DNA of 64,000 nucleotides, taken from positions 959,501-1,023,500 of the forward strand of contig OU461276.1 in assembly GCA_911810475.1 (NCBI GenBank), given 5' to 3'. The notes below the pieces were generated by a model. The model had not been told where the DNA came from. It was given only the letters and a program-made list of their open reading frames with translations, and did no database searches. The translations under genes and the position numbers were made by a program. The DNA comes from Candidatus Celerinatantimonas neptuna. Lineage in GTDB: Bacteria > Pseudomonadota > Gammaproteobacteria > Enterobacterales > Celerinatantimonadaceae. Shown piece after piece: positions 17,701 through 26,951 of the stretch. Position 1 is the stretch's first letter, and the number at the start of each line of letters is the position of its first letter.

Positions 17701-20222
17701 GCTGTTAAGAAATGTTCAACTGTATTGGCTTTCTCTTTAACAATTGGCACTGATGAAAAAATAGCCTGATGGTCATTTGGCTGCATATGTTGTTTAGCTG
17801 CAGATTCAAGTGAACGCCCCGGACCGACTTCCAAGAACACCATATCTTCTTCAGCTGCAAGCAATGTTTTAAATGCATGACTAAATTTAACCGGACGGCG
17901 GACATGTTGAACCCAGTATTCAGGGCTAGTTGCCAAGTCCTCAGTCATCCAGTCACCGGTAACCGTAGACACAAAAGGAATATTAGGTGAATGCAGAGAG
18001 ATTTTCTGAACAACCTTACGGAACTCATCCAATGCAGGTTCCATCATGTAAGAGTGGAAAGCATGAGAGGTATCCAGATGTTTACAGAAGATCCCTTCAT
18101 CTTCCAGTTTATCCTGTAACTGAGCAATTTCGTCGAGCTCTCCGGCCAGAACACAAAGGCCGGGATAATTCATCGCAGCAATTTCGATACGGGTTCCTTC
18201 GGTCCATTTGTTTGCTTTTTCTTCGTCTAATAAAACAGCCAACATAGAACCAGCGGGTAATTGCTGAACCAGCTTACCTCGCAAAGCAACCGCACGCAGA
18301 GCATCTTCAAGAGAAAAGACACCGGATAAACAAGCCGCAACATATTCACCAACACTGTGCCCGACCATAACACTAGGCTCAATCCCCCATGACATCCACA
18401 GACGTGCTAATGAATATTCAACAATATACAAAGCAGGCTGAGTAAATTGAGTTTCATTGATTCTAGCCAGCTCATCACTGTTTTCATCCTGGAAGATAAT
18501 CTCTTTAATATCGCGACCTAAAATCGGCTTGAGCAATTCGCAGCACTGATCAAATATCTCCCTGAAAACTGGGTAACAATCATAAAGAGGCTTAGCCATA
18601 TTGATATATTGATTACCCTGCCCCGGGAACATGAAAACCAAGTGAGGCTGATCTTTAAAATTTGACTTAATTAACTGAGTACTTTCGAGTTTTTTCAGCA
18701 GATCATCGCGGCCTTTAGCAACAATAAAACTATTATTATTAAAGCGCTTACGTCCTATTTGTAGCGTATACGCAACATCAGCCAGGTTCAGAGAATCATC
18801 CGATTCAATAAATGCTTTCATACGCTCTTTCATCTGTTCAAGAGCCGCTGAAGTTTTAGTTGAAAACGGGAAAATCATCGCGCCATCAGTAGCATCACTC
18901 TGTTCTTGTAAAGGAGCCTGCTCAATAATCACACAAGCATTCGTTCCTCCAACCCCAAATGAGTTCACCAGACCTCGAATCGGTTCGCCATTTGTGCCCA
19001 ATTCAGAATACTCGGTATTCATCTTAAACGGACTATGTTCAAAATCGATATTCGGATTCGGAGACTGGTAATTCAAAGATGCTGGTAAATGTTTATGTTT
19101 AATAGACAGGCTCGACTTGATTAAACTGGCCATCGCCGATGCAGCATCGGTATGACCGATATTGGTTTTAACCGAGCCTAACAGACAATATTGCTTGTTA
19201 TCTGTATATTTCTGGAACGTCTGGGTCAGAGATGAAAACTCGATCGGATCCCCTAAAGCGGTTGCCGTACCATGCGCCTCAATAAAGTTAATCTGGCTTG
19301 GATTGATACCAGACTGGTCGATAGCACGATTGGCAACAGATATTTGCCCTGCAATACTCGGAGCTGTAAATCCGGCTTTAAGTTCACCATCATTATTAAT
19401 GGCTGCACCTTTAATAACAGCATAAATATGATCACGATCAGCAATAGCATCGTCGAGACGTTTAAGAATAACAACACCGGCACCACGGCTAAACACAGTA
19501 CCATTAGCTCTGGAATCAAATGCATAGCAACGACCATCTGCCGACTCCATGCCACCTTGCATATATTCATAGCCACGGCGTTCTGGTGTATCAATTGAAA
19601 CGCCACCGGCTACAATCAAATCACTTTCACCACATTGCAGACTGCGCATCCCTAATACCGTTGCAACCATCGCAGTCGAACAGGCGGTTTGAACATTCGC
19701 ACTCGGCCCTTTTAAATTCAGTTTGTATGAAACGCGGGTCGTAACGTAGTCTTTATCATTATTTGTGACAACAGAAGTACCACTTGCATATTGACGAACA
19801 TCTGGGTGAGACTGCACTTTGTTCAAATGCCATGCTGTTCCTGTTCCGCCAAACACACCGACATTGCCAGGATAATCATTAGGGACATAGCCTGCATCTT
19901 CAAATGCATGCCAACAACATTCAAGAAAAACGCGATGCTGAGGATCTAAGATTTCGGCATCCCGGGGCGTAAAATCAAAAAACTGAGCATCGAATTCTAA
20001 GGCATCACCTAAAATACCCCGGCGCGGAATATAGTTTGGCGAAGCAATCAGTTCTTCATCAATACCTGACTCACGTAACTCTTCTTCAGTAAATGTGCTG
20101 ATTGATTCAACACCATTCACTAAGTTTTCCCAAAAAGACTGAACATCTTTCGCGCCAGGGAAACGAGCCGACATACCAATAATAGCAATATCCTGATGGC
20201 TATTCTCTTTTTTGCAATTCAT
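14736..20222 (-). CDS. Type I polyketide synthase KS-AT-KR-DH-ACP
   Basis: It has about 1828 residues. The start is taken at MNCKKENS, behind GAGGAATTTTACG, rather than the ATG five codons upstream. The ketosynthase (about 10-435) has QTACSTAM, EAHGTATALGDP and NIGHTDAASAM, so the Cys-His-His triad is complete. The acyltransferase (about 540-840) has FMFPGQGNQY, GHSVGEYVAA and the HAFHS motif that marks malonyl-CoA. The ketoreductase has LITGGLGGLG with FSSITSIVGDE and the active DYCAGNAF. A dehydratase-like region follows with DWVIDEHRL and FHPALVDSTA; its first motif is degenerate (HRLQDQPTLV, lacking the usual G and P). The carrier Ser lies in FTELGGNSL near the C-terminus. KR before DH is not the usual order. 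Predicted work: add one malonate unit, reduce it to hydroxyl and perhaps dehydrate. Confidence 0.92.
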   Translation of the reverse strand: MNCKKENSHQDIAIIGMSARFPGAKDVQSFWENLVNGVESISTFTEEELRESGIDEELIASPNYIPRRGILGDALEFDAQFFDFTPRDAEILDPQHRVFLECCWHAFEDAGYVPNDYPGNVGVFGGTGTAWHLNKVQSHPDVRQYASGTSVVTNNDKDYVTTRVSYKLNLKGPSANVQTACSTAMVATVLGMRSLQCGESDLIVAGGVSIDTPERRGYEYMQGGMESADGRCYAFDSRANGTVFSRGAGVVILKRLDDAIADRDHIYAVIKGAAINNDGELKAGFTAPSIAGQISVANRAIDQSGINPSQINFIEAHGTATALGDPIEFSSLTQTFQKYTDNKQYCLLGSVKTNIGHTDAASAMASLIKSSLSIKHKHLPASLNYQSPNPNIDFEHSPFKMNTEYSELGTNGEPIRGLVNSFGVGGTNACVIIEQAPLQEQSDATDGAMIFPFSTKTSAALEQMKERMKAFIESDDSLNLADVAYTLQIGRKRFNNNSFIVAKGRDDLLKKLESTQLIKSNFKDQPHLVFMFPGQGNQYINMAKPLYDCYPVFREIFDQCCELLKPILGRDIKEIIFQDENSDELARINETQFTQPALYIVEYSLARLWMSWGIEPSVMVGHSVGEYVAACLSGVFSLEDALRAVALRGKLVQQLPAGSMLAVLLDEEKANKWTEGTRIEIAAMNYPGLCVLAGELDEIAQLQDKLEDEGIFCKHLDTSHAFHSYMMEPALDEFRKVVQKISLHSPNIPFVSTVTGDWMTEDLATSPEYWVQHVRRPVKFSHAFKTLLAAEEDMVFLEVGPGRSLESAAKQHMQPNDHQAIFSSVPIVKEKANTVEHFLTAMGSLWANGINVPWQKMHDGEARNRLSLPGYPFQHKEFKLPVAKSTDAGSDLGSVKELKRKKNDVGDWFYIPSWKRVGSAQLHKGIHSGESTWLVFADERDISKEVKAQILRREEPVIWVTSGEQFEASSDGFSYVVRADVRDDYKQLFKSLKDQEIAVNRIVHLWNIADLGQALLKSEQSYEAQKAPFYGPLYIAQALVETNQLDDTYLVFACNNTFSVAGEPIYSPQSALLTGIGRVFYHEYAEIQAHVVDLDLSKGYSVRAAASQLIAETLIPSDGNLIAYRGDRRWEESYEPVYLDKGESDVPDLVRDDGVYLITGGLGGLGILVAKYLSGISNCTLILTYRSSLPERSEWNNWLQTHPVDDEISEKLAGVLRLEESGNKVYLIQADICNRNAMQDALAPFGQIHGVFHTAGVAGGGIIPLKQDGDSDAVINPKVAGSLILDELLDEQSLDFFILFSSITSIVGDEARIDYCAGNAFMDAFAAYRNQRRPGRTVSVNWGKWGDIGMAIRWAKQLVDSQKNITDRFEEQTGDLLTLVNRQRNEEEYRVNLAPNQDWVIDEHRLQDQPTLVGTTILSMLNELTSHFKVNELLQVKSLMLTQPVIFQHGWPRTMSLFVTHEGQDYRYSLRSRGIAELDWAEHAFGVIAGIEELDVVDASMDLSAIKGRCQTQLQDVALDNNLRGGDNAGFLSLSNRWDNHKAMWEGDNEWLLEKSLLEEYREDMKRYPFHPALVDSTAISCINRLSSENFLPISYGKISFVAPLEAECWAHVSLKQPYRPEDSTMVMNIVFYSSQGEVLMTQENYTLIKVDPNKQMDPALTTPSSARKEVKVNVADKDILYPEGVSAVHRLLSHLDFEQVVVVTSDLAQLIWEAIPARDLPLLDDADESASDSHSRPELSVEYVAPSNDIEKEIAKIWQSTLGISGIGINDSFTELGGNSLLAVQVISAVSEAFEIDIRVDLFYKDQTISGLANLILSELEDVLEVE

Positions 20223-20254
20223 CGTAAAATTCCTCATAAATACTATTAAGTCTA

Positions 20255-22036
20255 TTATTTAGATTGTCTTTGCTGAATGTATTGACTTAATGTCTTAACC
20301 GTTGGGTACTGAAACATATCCATAATTGATATATGTTGATCAATATGCTTTTTAATATGACGATGGATTTTCGTCATTAATAATGAGTTACCACCCACAT
20401 CAAAAAAATTATCATTTAGAGCAATAGATTTTCTATTAAGCACTTCTTCCCAGACAGCAATAATTTGAGATTCTACTTTGCTGCTGATATTGCTTGTTGG
20501 AATAGGCATCTTCTTTTTCCTTTTGAGAATAGCTTTGCTAAGTTGGGAATAATCAGTTTTTCCATTGTTTAACGTCGGCATTTTTGTTAATTCAATAAAG
20601 ATGGATGGGCACATATAAAATGGTAGGTACTGACCTACATAATCTTTTATTTTCTGTGCATTAATCTGCGCACCATCTTTTAAAGTAAAGTACGCTTTTA
20701 ATTCGTTTTTCCCATGAAGTTCATTTTTATCGTAAGTCACTGCGGCATTAGAGACTTGAGGTAATTTAAATAAAACTGACTCGATTTCTGTTAATTCAAT
20801 TCGATGGCCACGGATTTTAATTTGGCGATCAATTCTGCCTAAATATTCTAATACACCATCATGACGCCTTCGAACGCGATCCCCAGTCTTATACATTCGT
20901 TTTTCTATCGCTGATTCATCAGCAAAAGGATTAGCAATAAAGCGATCGGCTGTCATCTGTGGGTTGTTGATATAACCACTAGCTAAAATATCACCTGCTA
21001 AAAAAAGCTCTCCCGACTCCCCCGGTTCAACACGATTCAGGCTACGATCCAGAATATATGCCTGTGCATGAGGAATCGGTAACCCGATAGGTACGCAGTC
21101 TTGAGATTGTCCTGGCTGAGCTAACCAATGACAGCAAAAAATCGTTGCTTCTGTCGGCCCATATAAATTATGGATCTGAGCATCGGTTTGCCCGGTTAAC
21201 TGATCCGCAAGTGCTTGATCAAGAGCCTCTCCGCCAGAAAATAGATGTTTTAAGCTATGACAACGAGTTAAACTGCCTGCATCGGCAATAATATGTAATG
21301 CAGTTGGCACAAACTGAGCAACGGTAACATGATAATCATTCATGAAATTGACCAGTAATTCCGGGTCATATTTCTTCTCATCTTTAATTGCTGCACAACT
21401 GGCACCAACCAACAAAGGCCAGAACATTTCCCAGACAGAAACATCAAAACTAAATGTCGTTTGAGCTAATACCACATCATCTGTCTGCAGCTGAAATCGC
21501 TCCTGCATCCATTGCAAATAATTTACAACCGGTCGATGAGGAACAATAACGCCTTTAGGTCGCCCTGTAGAACCCGATGTATAAATCACATAACAAGGCT
21601 GATCATCCTGAATTTTGGGATATTGAATACTGATATTACGCTGCCAATCCAAAACACTCAGATCAATCATCGGCAAAGCCATTTGAACCGGAATCGGTTT
21701 ATCTTCTTTGTCACAAATTACAAGTTTGGCTTGTGAATTCGTCAACATATAATGCAGTCGTTCTTTGGGAAATGATGTATCTAATGGTAAATAAGCTGCA
21801 CCAGCCTTTAAAACCCCCAATAAACAAGCGATCATATAAGCGCTTTTATTTAAATAAACAGCAACCACATCACCTGAATGAATACCTTGATTTATTAAAT
21901 CATAAGCAATTAGATCAGAGATTTGATTTAACCGTTCATAACTAATTTCATTATCTTCAGAATGAATTGCAATATGTAATGGATATTTTTGACAAGTTTC
22001 ATTCACTAATAAATGGACGAGTTTACTCGATGTCAT
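20255..22036 (-). CDS. NRPS A-T protein
   Basis: The protein has 593 residues, an adenylation domain followed by a carrier domain, with no condensation domain. Motifs: IYTSGSTGRPKGVIVPH, NLYGPTEATIF, YKTGDRVRR, GRIDRQIKIRGHRIEL, and NNGKTDYSQL. The carrier motif FFDVGGNSLL lies near residue 550. The specificity positions read D198 V199 W202 Q241 F266 G268 L291 I299 F300 plus the A10 Lys. Asp at the first position indicates an alpha-amino acid. The closest code I recall is the Gln type (DAWQFGLIDK), but this is weak. The start has GGAGATAAAGAG before ATG. It should load an amino acid that the C domain of the upstream A-T-C protein acylates and that the PKS then extends. Confidence 0.9.
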   Translation of the reverse strand: MTSSKLVHLLVNETCQKYPLHIAIHSEDNEISYERLNQISDLIAYDLINQGIHSGDVVAVYLNKSAYMIACLLGVLKAGAAYLPLDTSFPKERLHYMLTNSQAKLVICDKEDKPIPVQMALPMIDLSVLDWQRNISIQYPKIQDDQPCYVIYTSGSTGRPKGVIVPHRPVVNYLQWMQERFQLQTDDVVLAQTTFSFDVSVWEMFWPLLVGASCAAIKDEKKYDPELLVNFMNDYHVTVAQFVPTALHIIADAGSLTRCHSLKHLFSGGEALDQALADQLTGQTDAQIHNLYGPTEATIFCCHWLAQPGQSQDCVPIGLPIPHAQAYILDRSLNRVEPGESGELFLAGDILASGYINNPQMTADRFIANPFADESAIEKRMYKTGDRVRRRHDGVLEYLGRIDRQIKIRGHRIELTEIESVLFKLPQVSNAAVTYDKNELHGKNELKAYFTLKDGAQINAQKIKDYVGQYLPFYMCPSIFIELTKMPTLNNGKTDYSQLSKAILKRKKKMPIPTSNISSKVESQIIAVWEEVLNRKSIALNDNFFDVGGNSLLMTKIHRHIKKHIDQHISIMDMFQYPTVKTLSQYIQQRQSK

Positions 22037-22072
22037 CTCTTTATCTCCAACGGATGGCCCCCATATTCAATA

Positions 22073-25000
22073 TTAATTTACGGATAAAAGTTCTTTTTTT
22101 AGCTTATGATCTAATGCATCAATCAATTCAATAATCTGATCATCAGAATATTTATCCCGATCATATGTGAAATATAATTTTAGTGAATCATTGAACTCTT
22201 CAACGGTTAACGATAAATCAAGACGTGATTTCTCTGGTTGAATTTCATGGCTTATAAATTCCACTTGATTCACTAAAGTTCTAGGTAACTTATTTAAATA
22301 ATTAAAACTAATTTGAAAAGAAAAGGGTTCGCATCTATGAATCTTTCGATAATAATCAATAATCTCGCTATAACTCATATAGCTATAAGATAATCGTTTT
22401 AGAAAATCAGACTGAACTAACTGACTCAATAATGAAAAATCAGTCTCTTGTGATTCACCAACCATAAAACTCATCATATTCACAAAACAGCCAACCACAT
22501 CTTCACTGGCACACTGGGCCCGATTTGAAACAGGAATTCCAATCGCATGACAACAGTGATCAACATATTTCAAGGCGAAATCAAAGGCAGTCAACAAAAT
22601 AACCGGCACGGTCACCTGATGCATTTTTGCATATTTTTCTAATAGGAAAGATTGCTCTGCGGTATATTGAAATTCCTGGACAGCACTGTTTTCCCGCGCA
22701 AACATCTCTGAATCCGTTTGATTCAAATACTGTGAATCCTCCAACAGTTGTTTTGACCAGAATGCCAGTGCTTCTTCACGAATTTCATCTGTCAGAAAAT
22801 TATTTTGCCATCTGACATACTCCTGATATGGGAGATATGAAGGATGTTGATAAATATCCCCTGCCAAAATCGTTCGATATGACTCAATTAACTGTCGGCT
22901 AAATACATCAATAGAATGACGATCAAAAACACAGTGATGCGCGGTAACCAACAAAACATGCCGCTCATCAGAAATCTTCAAAAGTTGAAAATGAACTAAA
23001 GGCCCCTCATCCACTGCACAACAAACCGACTGAGCCTGATTTCTCAACCAATCCAGTTGTTCGACCTTTGATCGCTCAGCATTTAGATGTGTAAACTCAA
23101 TTTCGCAAGGAGCATAAGGTGTTCCCAAATAGTCATCACAGTCCAGATCAATACGGGTACGTAATATCGAATTGCCAGCCAATACCGCACGAAGACTTTT
23201 ATCAAAAACTTCTCTATCAATTTTTCCCCAAATATTTTGATAAAAATATATCTGATAATCTGTCTCATCGCTAAGCAGACTTAATGTCAGAAAATACAAC
23301 TGTTCATGAGATAACCCAGCCGACAAAGAACCGCCACTATCCCCTTTCTGGTCTATTTTTTTATCCGCATGTTCAATCAGTACTGATAGCTGACCCGGCG
23401 TTTGCGCTTCAAAGAGAAAACGGTAATCAATCGAGCAGCCAAACTGTTCCTGAATCATCCGCTGCAACTGCATAAATTGAAGAGAATTTCCACCCAGTTC
23501 CAGGATGCTATCATCAGCCCCTAACCCCGCATAACCCAGTACCTGTTGAAATATCTCTATCAACTTCTGTTCAACCGGATTTTTCGCAGCCCGATAACCA
23601 TTTGATAAATCAGGGCGCTCATTCATCGGAGCAGGCAAACGGCTTTTATCAATCTTTCCATTAGGTAATTTAGGAAGTGAACGAATAAATATAAACTGGC
23701 CCGGAATCAGAGAATTTGAGACTCTGTCCTGCAAGTACCGCCTTAACTCAAACCAACTGATAGCTGAAGATGTAACTAAATATGCAACTAATATTTGAGA
23801 TTGAGACGGCCCACAATGTAAATCAATAATACAAGACGAAATATGAGGATGTTGTAACAGAGCCATTTCTATTTCAGTCGGGTCGAATCGAATACCATTC
23901 AGCTTCAGCTGTCGATCTTTACGTCCCAGAAATTCTAATAGTCCATTTGAATCGATTCGCCCCAAATCGCCTGTAGCATGAGCCCATTGCTTATTCGATC
24001 CATCACCTACATAACAAAATCGCTCATTGGTCCGAAGTGAATCATTCAAATATCCTTTAGCAACACCAGGTCCAATAATATAAATCTCACCGACATCACC
24101 ATCGGACACGCGTTGCCTGCTTTGATTGAGCAAGGTCAAACGGCTTCCGGTAATAGCCTGTCCAAGCCGTACGGGCGCATTTGGAGACATTTTACAAAAC
24201 GAAGCATTGGCCGTGGCCTCTGTTGGACCATACAGGTTATATAAATCCAATTCACTGACTTGCTCAAAGCTGGCATCTTTTAAATTTTCAGAAACAGCCT
24301 CTCCTGAGAGCAAGACGGTCTTAGGTAGCGCCCATTGTTCATTTTGCTGATTTTGTACATAAAAAAGTAATTCTTGCCAGATAGTTGGTACGCAATAAAT
24401 TGCAGCCGTAGGATGCATGGCATACCACTGCAATAACTCACGGGGCTGATGTAGATAAGCATCAGGTAAAATATGAAGAGGCTGTCCTCGAAGCAGCGAA
24501 TAATACATCTGGCTCACAGCAGCTGCGAAACTCACAGCAGATGTCATCGGCAGGCAATTTGTTGTTCCCCAGGATTGATTGGCAAACCACTTCGTATAAT
24601 AAGCCAACTGTCCGTGTTCAATCATGACACCTTTAGGTTTTCCCGTTGAGCCGGAGGTATATAACACATAAGCCAAATCATTCGATTGAATAACCGGGAA
24701 GTTTTCAACCGAATCAGCATCACTGCTGATAATGTCATTGACAATATGGCTATTAATCCCGGTTGACTCAGACAACTGCTTTGCCAAATCATAATTATCG
24801 GTAATAAAATGTTCTGCTCCGGAATCTTCAGAAATCCTCTTAATCTTGTTAACTGTATGAAAATTAGACAATGGAATATATGCAAGACCTGCTTTTAAGA
24901 TGCCTAAAAATATGGCAGGCATATCAACATTACGTTCAATATAAACCAGAACCCGTTGCCCTTTTTGATAATAATCTTGAGTAATCAGATACTCAGCAAA

Positions 25001-25123
25001 GCAATCGGATAAATCTTTTAGATTCCGATAGTTAATAGATGTTTCATGATCAATAATTGCGATGTCTTCTTCATGGAGAATTGAAATTTCATCGATACGC
25101 TTACAAATGGAACAAAAATCCAT
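22073..25123 (-). CDS. NRPS initiation protein A-T-C
   Basis: It has 1016 residues, starting at MDFCSICKRI directly behind a strong GGAGGTGGAGTT site; an in-frame ATG 14 codons upstream would swallow that site. The adenylation domain is first (LYTSGSTGKPKGVMIEH, NLYGPTEAT, HATGDLGR, GRKDRQLKLNG, LPNGKIDKS). The carrier motif ILELGGNSLQ follows, then a condensation domain with HHCVFDR, where the usual final Gly of HHxxxDG is Arg. Starting with A and no C domain makes it the loading module. At the specificity position normally occupied by Asp (Asp235 in GrsA) it has Ala (SFAAAVSQMY), so the substrate may lack an ordinary alpha-amino group, for example an aryl or other carboxylic acid. It is the first gene of the leftward operon. 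Confidence 0.9.
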   Translation of the reverse strand: MDFCSICKRIDEISILHEEDIAIIDHETSINYRNLKDLSDCFAEYLITQDYYQKGQRVLVYIERNVDMPAIFLGILKAGLAYIPLSNFHTVNKIKRISEDSGAEHFITDNYDLAKQLSESTGINSHIVNDIISSDADSVENFPVIQSNDLAYVLYTSGSTGKPKGVMIEHGQLAYYTKWFANQSWGTTNCLPMTSAVSFAAAVSQMYYSLLRGQPLHILPDAYLHQPRELLQWYAMHPTAAIYCVPTIWQELLFYVQNQQNEQWALPKTVLLSGEAVSENLKDASFEQVSELDLYNLYGPTEATANASFCKMSPNAPVRLGQAITGSRLTLLNQSRQRVSDGDVGEIYIIGPGVAKGYLNDSLRTNERFCYVGDGSNKQWAHATGDLGRIDSNGLLEFLGRKDRQLKLNGIRFDPTEIEMALLQHPHISSCIIDLHCGPSQSQILVAYLVTSSAISWFELRRYLQDRVSNSLIPGQFIFIRSLPKLPNGKIDKSRLPAPMNERPDLSNGYRAAKNPVEQKLIEIFQQVLGYAGLGADDSILELGGNSLQFMQLQRMIQEQFGCSIDYRFLFEAQTPGQLSVLIEHADKKIDQKGDSGGSLSAGLSHEQLYFLTLSLLSDETDYQIYFYQNIWGKIDREVFDKSLRAVLAGNSILRTRIDLDCDDYLGTPYAPCEIEFTHLNAERSKVEQLDWLRNQAQSVCCAVDEGPLVHFQLLKISDERHVLLVTAHHCVFDRHSIDVFSRQLIESYRTILAGDIYQHPSYLPYQEYVRWQNNFLTDEIREEALAFWSKQLLEDSQYLNQTDSEMFARENSAVQEFQYTAEQSFLLEKYAKMHQVTVPVILLTAFDFALKYVDHCCHAIGIPVSNRAQCASEDVVGCFVNMMSFMVGESQETDFSLLSQLVQSDFLKRLSYSYMSYSEIIDYYRKIHRCEPFSFQISFNYLNKLPRTLVNQVEFISHEIQPEKSRLDLSLTVEEFNDSLKLYFTYDRDKYSDDQIIELIDALDHKLKKELLSVN

Positions 25124-25504
25124 AACTCCACCTCCATTCTTATATTTATGAGGAGCCGACATCACCGTGTGGCATCTTTATTAATATTTATAATTACAAC
25201 AGATTAATAAGTTGTATATTAAATGCTATATTACTATCTTTTATTTATTGGATTTTGAATAACACATTAATTAATAGTGTTGTTTTTATTATCATCAGCT
25301 GTATCTGAATTTAAAAACGAAAAATTTTTCAACTTATCTTTAGAAAAATTCAACATACGCTTTCTATGAGATTAATCACATGGTATGGTTAATATTAGTT
25401 ATCTCTCTTGAATTCATTAAGGTTTAAATATTAAGATTTAAATATAAAGATATGTACATAATACATTACTATACCTACAATATATTAACGTAAAGATACT
25501 AACA
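25124..25504. promoter_or_regulatory. Divergent promoter region of the NRPS-PKS operon and its LysR regulator
   Basis: It is 381 very AT-rich bases between divergent starts. A tandem 14-base direct repeat, TTTAAATATTAAGA then TTTAAATATAAAGA, lies at 25423-25450, about 55 bases before the LysR start. LysR proteins usually bind such shared regions and control the divergent operon. No consensus -35/-10 was assigned with confidence. Confidence 0.45.
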
Positions 25505-26416
25505 ATGATAAAAAGATTACCACCACTCTATGCATTACGTGCATTTGAACAAGCAGCTAAACACGGCTCTTTCACCGCAGCAGCGCAGTCTCTCTCCCTG
25601 ACCCCCAGTGCAATCAGTCACCATATTAAAACATTAGAAGAATCATTCGATTGTAAATTATTTATCCGTTCTGGACCCAGACTCGAAATTACAGAGGCCG
25701 GCAGAATTTTTGCCACACATTTAGAGGAAGGATTTATAAAATTACAACGGGCATGCGAATTATTTTCATTAAATAGTAGCGAAATACGAATTAAAGCACC
25801 ATCCACATTAACAATGAAATGGTTAATCGATGCCGCCCATGCTTTTGAATCGGTCAATCTTAGCCTTAAGCTCCAAATATCAAGCATTTGGAAAAATTTC
25901 GATTGGGTCGATTTTGAAAGAGAACACTATGATTGTGCGATATTATTAGGTAATGGTTATTATGGCCAGAAAAATGAAAGCAGGAAACTTTTCGATGAAT
26001 GGATTATTCCCATCTGCTCTCCCGAATTAAAATTAAAAAATAAAATGGAAATACCCCAAAATGAATTAATTCATCCATCGATTGACCGCAGAGATTGGCG
26101 TCATTGGTTACAAAAAGCAGGGAAAGATATCGCAGTAAATCTGGATAGAGGAAAAGTATTCGATACGTTTGAGCAGGGTTGTTTTGCAGCCATACTTGGA
26201 CATGGCATTTCAATTGGCGATTTAGTTTTAAGCTATGAAGCCATTACTCAGGGACAACTAATCTACCCATTCCCTGAAGCCGTCACCACCGGGAATGCCT
26301 ATTATTTAGTATGGCCAAGCCAAAGTAATCGAACAGAATCAATTGAAACACTATATCAATTCTTATTAGAACAAATACCCCGCATTTCAATTCCAGGATT
26401 AAAATACCTTAAATAA
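25505..26416 (+). CDS. LysR-type regulator (GcvA-like), probable regulator of the NRPS-PKS operon
   Basis: The 303-residue protein has the standard LysR layout: an N-terminal winged helix (LYALRAFEQAAKHGSFTAAA, then PSAISHHIKTLEE) of the GcvA subgroup, and a periplasmic-binding-type effector domain from about residue 90. It is transcribed away from the NRPS-PKS operon and shares its promoter region, the common arrangement for pathway-specific LysR control. The ribosome site is weak. The inducer cannot be predicted. Confidence 0.88.
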   Translation: MIKRLPPLYALRAFEQAAKHGSFTAAAQSLSLTPSAISHHIKTLEESFDCKLFIRSGPRLEITEAGRIFATHLEEGFIKLQRACELFSLNSSEIRIKAPSTLTMKWLIDAAHAFESVNLSLKLQISSIWKNFDWVDFEREHYDCAILLGNGYYGQKNESRKLFDEWIIPICSPELKLKNKMEIPQNELIHPSIDRRDWRHWLQKAGKDIAVNLDRGKVFDTFEQGCFAAILGHGISIGDLVLSYEAITQGQLIYPFPEAVTTGNAYYLVWPSQSNRTESIETLYQFLLEQIPRISIPGLKYLK

Positions 26417-26951
26417 ATCCACTCAGATTTCTATTTAATAAACATTTTTACAGGTATGATAAAGCAAAATAATATTAGCTATTAGAAAATTTAAATAAAT
26501 CTCATTATCATGGGTGTAGCACAAGGTACTAATTAAATAGTATTACAATTAATTAAATTAGATATAATGATCATATCTATTTTTAATAGATTAGTTCTTT
26601 ATGATTAATTATACCATATTATTTTCATGACTATATTGATATTTCATTTTTTATTGTACGATGACTAAATTTTCTAGATAGCTTTATATTTTTATATATA
26701 AAACTCACTTAAACAGTGATTCTATTGAATTTTTATCAGAAACAATTAAAAATTTCATCGCATCAATGCTAATCAACTATTCTAAATTAAACTATCAAAA
26801 GATATTACCTATCAAATTATTTCAATTTTATATTAATATAGTTATTAAATTGAATATAGTATTCCAAAAAATACTATGAGTTGGTAATTGAGTCTCTCTG
26901 TTGATTCTAAAAAACATAGGGATAACTTTCGATTAGGTAGAGTACAAAAAC
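26417..26951. other. AT-rich intergenic region
   Basis: These 535 bases between the LysR gene and the FHA gene hold no supported gene or clear hairpin. They separate the NRPS-PKS locus from the lanthipeptide-like locus and probably carry the promoter of the FHA-kinase pair. Confidence 0.35.

Noticed and set aside
14736-20222. Enediyne-type PKS because KR precedes DH
   Set aside because: The carrier domain is at the C-terminus, there is no phosphopantetheinyl transferase domain and no enediyne partner genes; it sits between NRPS proteins.
20255-22036. Firm prediction of glutamine for the A-T protein
   Set aside because: The code DVWQFGLIFK differs at two positions from the Gln type I recall, so it is left as a weak suggestion only.
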